Shown here piece by piece: positions 23,768 through 30,592 of a stretch of 64,000 nucleotides of DNA. Origin of the DNA: Bacillota bacterium. Lineage in GTDB: Bacteria > Bacillota > Clostridia > Peptostreptococcales > Acidaminobacteraceae. The stretch's first letter is position 1. Every line of letters starts with the position of its first letter. Below the pieces are notes generated by a model. That model searched no databases. It saw only the letters and a list, made by a program, of their open reading frames with translations, and was not told the origin of the DNA. The stretch lies in contig JAUMXH010000008.1 of NCBI GenBank assembly GCA_030529225.1, forward strand, positions 1 through 64,000. The letters run 5' to 3'. A program made the position numbers and the translations under genes.

Positions 23768-25135
23768 ATGTCGCTGAAGAACGAGATTCAAGAAGTGATT
23801 TCAGGGATTCGGTGCTCTTTTCATATGCCCGGACACAAATACAAGGGCGTGCTGAACTATCAAATTTCGGAGACCGACACAACGGAGCTCCCCGGAACGG
23901 ATAACCTGCACGCCGCTTTTTCGTGCATCAAAAACGCGGAGGACTATATTTCAGGCCTCTACGGGTCGAAGCGCTCCCGCATCATGGTTTCGGGCTCGAG
24001 CATGGGGCTGATCGCCGCAATTTACGCCCTCAGTGAGCGGGGGGACAGGGTTTTGATCGGCAGGGATTCGCACAAGTCAATCTTTCACGCGTGCAGGATA
24101 GCGGGTTTGCGCTACGCGTGCGCGATGCCGCGCCTCTCGGGGTGCGCGCTCCCGCTCGACTACGAGAACCTGCATGAGACCCTGATGCGGCACCCCGAGA
24201 TTCGCCTTGCCGTGCTCACGAGCCCGACCTACTACGGCCATCTCAGGGACCTATCCCGGGTGGCTCGCGAACTCGGCAAGCGCGGCGGCTACCTGATCGT
24301 GGACGAGGCCCATGGCGCCCACCTCGCATTTACGCCGCTGGCGCGGCACAGCGCGCTCGCGCAAGGTGCGCACATCGTCGTGCAGAGTGCGCACAAGAGC
24401 CTGCCCGCGATGACCATGGCGGCCATGCTCCACTACGGCCGGGAGATCGACGAGGCCGCGATTGCGCGCGTCGATGAAGCCCTGCGCATGTTTCAGTCCT
24501 CGAGCCCGTCCTACCCCATTATGATCTCGGTGGAGGAGGCCTGTCGGTATATGGACGCGAACAGAGAGACGGTCTCGGCTCGCTACTCGCAGTTTAAGGA
24601 CTTTGAAGCGTCCTCGCCCTTTTTGGAGCCGGCTCCCTGTGATGTCCCGAAGGACCCGTTCAAACTCTTTTTGAACAGCGCGAAGATCGGCTACACGGGC
24701 TTTGAAGTCGCGGAGCTCTTGCGGAGCCGGGGCATCTACCCCGAATTTGCCCAATATAGCGGTGTCCTGCTCTACTTGAGTGCCTTAAATACACCGGAGG
24801 AACTTTCAGAGCTCGCGGAGCTTGTCGGTACGCTTCAAGCCCGTCCGCCGTTTGCGTTTTCAGCACCCGTCTTCCCGGCCCTGTCCGCGTTTTCAAATAG
24901 TGCTGGAAATTGGCAGGCAAACTGTGAGATAATAGATGTTAAAGAGTCGCTCGGGAGGGTGATGGCGGAAGACATCATTCCGTACCCGCCGGGCATACCC
25001 CTCGCTTTAAAGGGGGAGAAAATAGAAGAGGAGCTCTTTCAAGCCCTGATGGAGGCGACCAAGCTTCCCGCCCTGATGATAGAGGGCAGGGAAGAGGGAT
25101 TGCGGAGCCTCAAGGTGGAAGTGCGCGAAGTCTGA
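23768..25135 (+). CDS. Orn/Lys/Arg decarboxylase-family PLP enzyme
   Basis: 455-residue fold-type I PLP enzyme. CSFHMPGHKYKG and GTDNLHAA mark the family opening, and DEAHGAHL plus QSAHKSLPAM carry the PLP aspartate and Schiff-base lysine. This is the short form seen next to holB in Firmicutes (YaaO-like), without the N-terminal wing of the enterobacterial inducible enzymes. The substrate (Arg, Lys or Orn) cannot be set. Usually tmk follows in this neighbourhood; it is missing here, and holB comes directly. Confidence 0.88.
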   Translation: MSLKNEIQEVISGIRCSFHMPGHKYKGVLNYQISETDTTELPGTDNLHAAFSCIKNAEDYISGLYGSKRSRIMVSGSSMGLIAAIYALSERGDRVLIGRDSHKSIFHACRIAGLRYACAMPRLSGCALPLDYENLHETLMRHPEIRLAVLTSPTYYGHLRDLSRVARELGKRGGYLIVDEAHGAHLAFTPLARHSALAQGAHIVVQSAHKSLPAMTMAAMLHYGREIDEAAIARVDEALRMFQSSSPSYPIMISVEEACRYMDANRETVSARYSQFKDFEASSPFLEPAPCDVPKDPFKLFLNSAKIGYTGFEVAELLRSRGIYPEFAQYSGVLLYLSALNTPEELSELAELVGTLQARPPFAFSAPVFPALSAFSNSAGNWQANCEIIDVKESLGRVMAEDIIPYPPGIPLALKGEKIEEELFQALMEATKLPALMIEGREEGLRSLKVEVREV

Positions 25136-25144
25136 GAGGAAACA

Positions 25145-26047
25145 TTGATAGAACGAATCGTTGGACATACAAAACAGCTCGCCTATTTTGAACGGATGAT
25201 CGCGGAGGGAAACCTCCTGCACGCCTATCTGTTTGAAGGTGAGAGCGGCGTCGGCAAAAAAAAGGCAGCAATCGAGCTCAGCAAGCGGATTCTTTGCAGG
25301 AGCGAGGAAGATCTCAGATACTTTGCGTCCGGATACTTTCCCGATTTCTACCTGCTCAGCACAAGCGAAAACGAACTGAAAACCGAAGAGGTCAGATTGA
25401 TTCAGGACTTCCTTCTCTCCGCGCCGGCACGGGCGGAAAAGAAGGTCGTGATTGTGGATGACGCGGAAAAGATGAACCCGCAAGCCCAGAACAAGATGCT
25501 GAAACTGATTGAAGAACCGCCTTCTTATGCCGTTTTCTTCTTTATCACCTCGAATCGCGACGCCCTGCTTCCGACCCTGCTGAGTCGCCTGATTCGGATT
25601 TCCTTCCGGAACTTGAGCGCCGAGGACTTGCGCGCGGCCCTGGAAGAGAGGGGGCTTGCCTATGAGGAGCGCCTCGCCGTGCTCTCGAACGGCTCGCTCG
25701 CCAAGTATTTGGAGCTCCTGGAGGCGGAGGATAACGGGGTCTATGACTTTGTCTTCGGTCTGCGGGACGCCTTAAAGAAGGGGGATTCCCTTGCGCTCTA
25801 TGACTATGCCAAGGGGATGGAGCAGTACAAGGACACGCCGCACGAGCTCCTGGACGCCCTCGAATTTTTTGCGAGCGACTTGTTGGTATGGAGAAGCGAA
25901 GGTGCAGGCGAACCCGAACTTTCCGCTTCCCGGGTTGCCGGCTACCTGGAGGCCGTGGGAGAAGCGCGGTATCGACTTTCCAGAAATCAAAATAAAGAAC
26001 TGATATTGAGCAACTTAATCTTGAAGTTGCAGGGAGTATTTTCATGA
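25145..26047 (+). CDS. holB: DNA polymerase III delta' subunit
   Basis: Clamp-loader subunit. The P-loop GESGVGKK is around residues 33-40, and ANKMLKLIEEPPSYAVFFFITSN-type sequence (with NPQAQNKMLKLIEEPP) and TLLSRLIRI match the DnaX/HolB family sensor region. The start is TTG 25145 behind AGAGGAAAC; no closer ATG fits. Overlaps ricT by 4 nt. Confidence 0.9.
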   Translation: MIERIVGHTKQLAYFERMIAEGNLLHAYLFEGESGVGKKKAAIELSKRILCRSEEDLRYFASGYFPDFYLLSTSENELKTEEVRLIQDFLLSAPARAEKKVVIVDDAEKMNPQAQNKMLKLIEEPPSYAVFFFITSNRDALLPTLLSRLIRISFRNLSAEDLRAALEERGLAYEERLAVLSNGSLAKYLELLEAEDNGVYDFVFGLRDALKKGDSLALYDYAKGMEQYKDTPHELLDALEFFASDLLVWRSEGAGEPELSASRVAGYLEAVGEARYRLSRNQNKELILSNLILKLQGVFS

Positions 26048-26874
26048 TAGATGTGGTAGCAGTAAGATTTAAGAAGGCGGGCAAGCTATACTACTTTGAC
26101 CCCGCCGGAATCGAGATCAAGGAGCAGGATGCGGTCATCGTGGAGACCTCGAGGGGGGTCGAATTCGGGACTGTAATCAGCCAAAAGCGGGTAGAGGCGG
26201 AGGATTTGCACAGCGATTTGAAGCAGGTGCTCCGGGTCGCGACCGAGGAAGACCGGCAGGTGGAACGCCAAAATAAGGTCGACGCGGACTACGCGAGGGA
26301 GGAGTGCAAGCAGATCATCGCCAAGCACGGCCTCGAGATGGACTTGGTCGATGCGGAGTACACCTTCGATAAGAGCAAGATCATCTTTTACTTTACCGCC
26401 GAGGGCAGGATCGACTTCCGGGAGCTGGTAAAGGAACTGGCGTCGGTCTTTCGCACCCGAATCGAGCTCAGGCAGATCGGGGTCAGGGACGAGGCGAAAC
26501 TCCTCGATTCTCTGGGGCACTGCGGGAAGAAGACCTGCTGCTCGTCGTGGGTCGGCGAGTTCATGCCGGTTTCCATCAAGATGGCCAAGGAACAGAACCT
26601 CTCGCTGAATCCGAGCAAGATTTCGGGCGTCTGCGGAAGGCTCCTCTGCTGTCTGAAATACGAGTACGATCACTACCTGGAGACCAACAAGAAGCTCCCT
26701 TCCATCAACGAGGTCGTCAAGGTCTCGGGTGCCGATGCGGTCACGGTTTCGACCAATCCGGTGAAGGAGGAAGTCACGGTCAGACGGATTGCAAAGGTCG
26801 CGGAGGACGGCAGCTTTGAGCTCTCGAACGACTACGAAAAGTACAGGCTCAGTGAGATTAAGAGAAAAAGGTAA
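26044..26874 (+). CDS. ricT: PSP1-domain protein RicT (YaaT)
   Basis: 276 residues. In B. subtilis RicT works with RicA and RicF as a Y-complex that binds [4Fe-4S] clusters and directs RNase Y processing. The PSP1 domain shows the GVEFGTVI opening, a Cys cluster GHCGKKTCCSSW around residues 159-170 and GVCGRLLCCLKYEYD about 40 residues later. These cysteines are the family's cluster ligands. Position between holB and the tRNA methyltransferase is conserved in Firmicutes. Confidence 0.92.
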   Translation: MIDVVAVRFKKAGKLYYFDPAGIEIKEQDAVIVETSRGVEFGTVISQKRVEAEDLHSDLKQVLRVATEEDRQVERQNKVDADYAREECKQIIAKHGLEMDLVDAEYTFDKSKIIFYFTAEGRIDFRELVKELASVFRTRIELRQIGVRDEAKLLDSLGHCGKKTCCSSWVGEFMPVSIKMAKEQNLSLNPSKISGVCGRLLCCLKYEYDHYLETNKKLPSINEVVKVSGADAVTVSTNPVKEEVTVRRIAKVAEDGSFELSNDYEKYRLSEIKRKR

Positions 26875-26877
26875 GCG

Positions 26878-27642
26878 ATGGAACAGGCGGACTTTCTGAA
26901 AGAGGGCGAGCACATAGACGATTTGCAGCGGGACGGGCTTCGCATCATCCAACGCAGGGGCGGCTTTTCCTTCGGGGTCGATTCGGTCCTGATTGCAAAC
27001 TTCAGCGAGGTCAGGCCCGGCGAACGGGTCCTTGACATCGGCAGCGGAACCGGTATCATCCCGATTTTATTGAGTGCCAAAACCGAGGCGGCCTGCATCA
27101 CCGGGGTCGAGATTCAGCCGGAAATGGCGGACATGGCGCAGCGCTCGGTCAGGATGAACGGGCTGGAAGACAGGATTGAGATCCTGCAGCAGGACATCAA
27201 GGACTACGCCCTTTCCCATCGATCCAAGTTTCATGTGGCGGTCTCCAATCCGCCCTATTTTAAGGCGGGAGGCGCCCTGATCAGTGAGAATGACTCCAAG
27301 ATGATTTCTCGGCACGAACTCAAGCTCAATGTCTTTGAACTCTTTGAGGCCGCGAGCAGGGTGCTGCTTCCCAAGGGCAGGTTCTACCTGATTCACAGGC
27401 CCGATCGCCTGGTCGACATCTGTTGCGCCGCAAGGGCGAGCAAACTCGAAATCAAGCGCGCCAAGATGGTCTATTCCGTGCAGGGAGAGGCACCCAAGCT
27501 GATCATTCTGGAGTGCATCAAGGGGGCCGGAAGCGAAATTAAGTGGCGGAAACCGCTCGTCATTTATGAGGCGGACGGGAACTACAGCCAAGACATATAC
27601 GCCATCTATCAAAACGCGAGGATTACCAGTTTCGAGGCCTGA
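26878..27642 (+). CDS. tRNA1(Val) A37 N6-methyltransferase-like (YabB/TrmN6)
   Basis: 254-residue SAM-dependent methyltransferase. The SAM loop LDIGSGTGIIPILLS and the N6-adenine catalytic motif SNPPYF (NPPY) are plain, with an RDGLRIIQRRGGFSFGVDSVLI opening typical of the YabB/YfiC group. Starts 4 nt after ricT, so translation is probably coupled. Confidence 0.88.
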   Translation: MEQADFLKEGEHIDDLQRDGLRIIQRRGGFSFGVDSVLIANFSEVRPGERVLDIGSGTGIIPILLSAKTEAACITGVEIQPEMADMAQRSVRMNGLEDRIEILQQDIKDYALSHRSKFHVAVSNPPYFKAGGALISENDSKMISRHELKLNVFELFEAASRVLLPKGRFYLIHRPDRLVDICCAARASKLEIKRAKMVYSVQGEAPKLIILECIKGAGSEIKWRKPLVIYEADGNYSQDIYAIYQNARITSFEA

Positions 27643-27699
27643 TGATTAAAAAAAGGCCAACTTGGGTATGGGTTTAAAAGGTGAAGCGAAGGAGGAACT

Positions 27700-29964
27700 A
27701 TGCAAGATAAGAAATTAGAAAGCATTGAACTTGGCGTTTCCGGAATGACCTGTGCCGCATGTTCGTCTTCGATTGAGAGGGTCGTCAGCAAGATGCCCGG
27801 GGTCATGGACGTTTCCGTCAACCTGATGGCGGAGAAGACCAGCCTGACTTACGATGCGGAAGTGGTTTCCCTGGAGGAAATCAGAGCCAAAATCAAAAAA
27901 ATCGGGTTTGATACCGGAGAAGTGAGGGAGCAGGCCTACCTTGACAGCTCGGAAGAGATCAGGAAAAGATGGCGCAATTTCAGCGTTGCGGCCCTGTTTT
28001 CAGCCTTGATTATGATCGTGTCTATGGGACACATGGTCGGGATGCCCCTGCCTGAACTCATAGATCCGCACCATAATGCCTTTCACTTTGCGCTGTTTCA
28101 GATGATTTTAACCATTCCCGTCCTATGGATCGGCAGGGAATTTTTCATAAACGGCTTCAAACTGCTATTTCGATCGCCGAACATGGACTCGCTGATTGCG
28201 GTGGGCGCCGGCGCGGCCTTTGTATTCAGCTTGTACTCGACTTTTGCGATTCCGGCGGATCCGGCCAACGGCATGGTTTACGCGATGGAACTCTACTACG
28301 AGGGTGCGGCGATGATACTCACGTTGGTTATGCTCGGAAAAAATCTGGAGTTCAGATCCAAGGAAAATACCAAGGAGGCAATCAGGCGCCTGGTAAATCT
28401 GCGTCCGAGCACCGCCTTTTTGGTGAATGAGGATGGAACTGAGAGCGAGGTCAGCGTTTCCAGGCTGAAGGTCGGGGACGTGATTCGCGTCAGACCGGGC
28501 GAAAACATCAGCGTAGACGGCATCATCGTCCGCGGAGCGAGCGGGATCGATGAGAGCATGATCAGCGGGGAGAGCCTTCCGGTCGACAAGGCGGAAGGGG
28601 ACAAGGTCATTTGCGGAACCATGAATATGAGTTCCATGATAGATGTAAAAATGGACACGCCGAACGCATCGAGCGTGCTAAGCAAGATTATCAAACTCGT
28701 CGAGAGCGCCCAGGATAAGAAGGCGCCGATCGCGAGGATAGCCGACAAGGTCGCGGCCTACTTTGTGCCGGCGGTCATGGCCATCGCCACGGTGAGCGGC
28801 CTGCTCTGGTACTTTGTCGGAGGAAATACGGAAATTGCGATTCGCGTCTTCGTCTCGGTCATGGTCATCGCCTGCCCGTGTGCACTCGGACTTGCGACCC
28901 CGACGGCCATCATGGTGGCGAGCGGAAAGGCGGCGGACTTCGGGATCTTTATCAAGAGTGCCGAAGCCCTTGAAAACGCGAACAAAACTAAGAATTTGCT
29001 CCTGGATAAGACGGGGACCATCACCGAGGGCAGACCTCGCGTGGAATCGGTCTTCATCGAAACGGGCATAGATGAAACGAGCTTTGGGAATTTGGTCTAT
29101 ACGGCGGAATCCGTATCCAAGCATCCGCTCTCGGTCGCGATTATCGACTACCTTACCGAAAGGAGCGGCCAAGCCAAGTTTAGCGCCCTTGACCTAAAGG
29201 AGTCGCAGGAAATCAGCGGGCGCGGAATTAAGGCCGAAAGCTCGGACGGGCACGTCATCCTCTGCGGTAATGAGAACCTCCTGGAGGAGCAGGGCGTGAA
29301 GAGACCCGAGTCGGCGGACTTTCAAAGTCGCTTGGAAGAGGCCGGAAAAGGTGCTTCCAGCTTGGTTCACATCGCGATAGACGGAAGCTATGCGGGCTTC
29401 TTTGAACTGCGGGACAAGATAAAAGAGTCGAGCGTCAGAGCGATTCGGGAACTCAAAGAGATGGGGGTTCGGGTTCTGATGCTGACCGGGGATAACGAGT
29501 CGAGCGCAAGGCACATCGCCGAGCTCGCGGGAATCGAAGAATACAGGGCTCACTGCCTGCCGAAGGATAAGGTGGATGAGATCCGAAACGCGAAGGAAAC
29601 CGGACTCACCGCGATGGTGGGCGACGGAATCAACGACGCTCCGGCGCTTGCGACCGCCGATATCGGCTTTGCGATCGGGGCGGGAACGGATGTTGCGATA
29701 GAGAGTGCGGACATCGTTCTGATGAAGGACAATTTGGAAGACATCGTGACGGCGATCAGGCTGAGCGGAGCGACCATTAAGAATATCAAGCAAAACCTCT
29801 TTTGGGCGTTCTTCTACAACGTGCTCGGCATTCCGATTGCGGCGGGGCTCCTGTACGCCTTTGGCGGGCTGCTCTTAAATCCGATGATTGCAGCGGCGGC
29901 GATGAGCTTATCGAGCGTGTCTGTCGTTACGAATGCCTTGCGGCTTAGAAGCTTTGGAAAGTGA
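27700..29964 (+). CDS. copA: Copper-exporting P-type ATPase
   Basis: 754-residue P1B-1 ATPase. One N-terminal HMA domain with GMTCAAC (Cys18, Cys21) is followed by eight membrane helices. The Cu+ transport motif CPC is at residues 392-394, the phosphorylated Asp436 is in DKTGT, then SKHPLSVAI (HP motif) and GDGINDAPAL. The helix-8 YN and MxxSS elements (YNVLGIP, AMSLSSVSVV) support Cu+ rather than Zn2+/Cd2+. AAGGAGGAAC precedes ATG 27700. No CopY/CsoR gene is nearby. Downstream come two tiny membrane proteins and a selenocysteine HMA protein, probably one operon. Confidence 0.94.
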   Translation: MQDKKLESIELGVSGMTCAACSSSIERVVSKMPGVMDVSVNLMAEKTSLTYDAEVVSLEEIRAKIKKIGFDTGEVREQAYLDSSEEIRKRWRNFSVAALFSALIMIVSMGHMVGMPLPELIDPHHNAFHFALFQMILTIPVLWIGREFFINGFKLLFRSPNMDSLIAVGAGAAFVFSLYSTFAIPADPANGMVYAMELYYEGAAMILTLVMLGKNLEFRSKENTKEAIRRLVNLRPSTAFLVNEDGTESEVSVSRLKVGDVIRVRPGENISVDGIIVRGASGIDESMISGESLPVDKAEGDKVICGTMNMSSMIDVKMDTPNASSVLSKIIKLVESAQDKKAPIARIADKVAAYFVPAVMAIATVSGLLWYFVGGNTEIAIRVFVSVMVIACPCALGLATPTAIMVASGKAADFGIFIKSAEALENANKTKNLLLDKTGTITEGRPRVESVFIETGIDETSFGNLVYTAESVSKHPLSVAIIDYLTERSGQAKFSALDLKESQEISGRGIKAESSDGHVILCGNENLLEEQGVKRPESADFQSRLEEAGKGASSLVHIAIDGSYAGFFELRDKIKESSVRAIRELKEMGVRVLMLTGDNESSARHIAELAGIEEYRAHCLPKDKVDEIRNAKETGLTAMVGDGINDAPALATADIGFAIGAGTDVAIESADIVLMKDNLEDIVTAIRLSGATIKNIKQNLFWAFFYNVLGIPIAAGLLYAFGGLLLNPMIAAAAMSLSSVSVVTNALRLRSFGK

Positions 29965-29972
29965 GGTAGGAT

Positions 29973-30077
29973 ATGAGATTTATTCTTAGAGTGATAAAAA
30001 ACTTTATTATCGCGACCCTTCTGCTCACGGGTGCGATTGTAGGAGGCGTGCTCGTTCTTGTAAAAAGGAGGCACTAA
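29973..30077 (+). CDS. Small membrane protein 1 of the copA cluster (34 aa)
   Basis: A single hydrophobic helix (residues ~11-30, FIIATLLLTGAIVGGVLVLV) is flanked by Arg/Lys at both ends and a KRRH tail. It starts 8 nt after copA; GAGGTAGG overlaps the gap at a good distance from ATG 29973. It ends only 4 nt before the next small gene. No family recognised; a regulator or small subunit of CopA is a guess from position only. Confidence 0.6.
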   Translation: MRFILRVIKNFIIATLLLTGAIVGGVLVLVKRRH

Positions 30078-30081
30078 GATT

Positions 30082-30180
30082 ATGTTTTTAAACTTTGCGC
30101 TGTTTATCGGCCTCGGTGTGGTGGCGGTCTTGGTCGTCATGGTCGTGGCGGCATTGCTTACCGGCAAGGGAAAAAAGTAG
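30082..30180 (+). CDS. Small membrane protein 2 of the copA cluster (32 aa)
   Basis: One helix covering residues ~4-26 (FALFIGLGVVAVLVVMVVAA) and a basic end TGKGKK. AAGGAGG lies about 11 nt before ATG 30082, inside the previous gene's end. Unlike the first small protein it has no basic N-terminus. Tight spacing with the first argues that both are really translated. Function unknown. Confidence 0.6.
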   Translation: MFLNFALFIGLGVVAVLVVMVVAALLTGKGKK

Positions 30181-30257
30181 GGCGTGTGAAGGGTCCGGAA
30201 ACGGACGAATGTAATCAGCGGCGGCAGCCTCTGCCGACCGGAAAAGGAGAAGATGCT

Positions 30258-30467
30258 ATGGAAACAACACTAAAAATCGGCGGAATGCATTGAGGCTCTT
30301 GCAAGAGAAGGCTGGAAGGGTTTTTCGGCATGGTTGAGGGCATCAAGGAGGCCAAGGTAGATGTGAAAGCGGGAATCGCAACGATCGTGAGTGAAGCGGA
30401 GCTCGATTTGAACTACCTGAAAGAAGAAATCGAGGACATGGGATTCGACTTCCTCGGCAAAGAATAA
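30258..30467 (+). CDS. Selenocysteine-containing HMA (CopZ-like) metal-binding protein
   Basis: 69 residues if the in-frame UGA at 30291-30293 is read as selenocysteine. The product then begins METTLKIGGMH-U-GSCK: the HMA ligand motif GMxCxxC with Sec12 replacing the first Cys and Cys15 kept. The rest (VEGIKEAKVDVKAGIAT, then LKEEIEDMGFDF) is an ordinary HMA fold to its stop, which shows the frame is used on both sides of the UGA. A SECIS-like hairpin lies 17 nt after the UGA, and tRNA-Sec is at 58382. GGAGA precedes ATG 30258. Likely partner: CopA, three genes upstream, as a copper (or other soft-metal) chaperone. The alternative is a nonsense mutation. Confidence 0.82.
30311..30329 (+). promoter_or_regulatory. 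Bacterial SECIS-like element
   Basis: GCTGGAA (30311-30317) pairs with TTTCGGC (30323-30329), including G-U pairs, around a 5-nt loop GGGTT. The loop begins with G, and its first base is 25 nt from the end of the UGA codon. This fits the known bacterial pattern of a small hairpin inside the coding region with an apical G some 16-37 nt downstream. Confidence 0.65.
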
Positions 30468-30488
30468 GCTTTGAATAAGAACTTGCAA

Positions 30489-30518
30489 GCGGACCTGTCG
30501 CGAACAGGTTCGCTTTTT
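30489..30518 (+). terminator. Terminator of the copA-Sec-HMA operon
   Basis: GCGGACCTGT pairs with ACAGGTTCGC (one G-U), followed by five Ts. Confidence 0.88.
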
Positions 30519-30592
30519 GACGGTTATAGCGGAACGGAGAAGCCGAATAAAAATAGAATTATCGCATAAGAATTCGGCAGTAAGGAGATCTA

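Noticed and set aside
30258-30293. Reading the copA-linked HMA ORF as an 11-codon peptide ending at UGA
   Set aside because: The same frame continues as a complete HMA fold after the UGA, with the second ligand Cys, a SECIS-like hairpin and a tRNA-Sec in the window. A nonsense mutation remains possible but is the weaker explanation.
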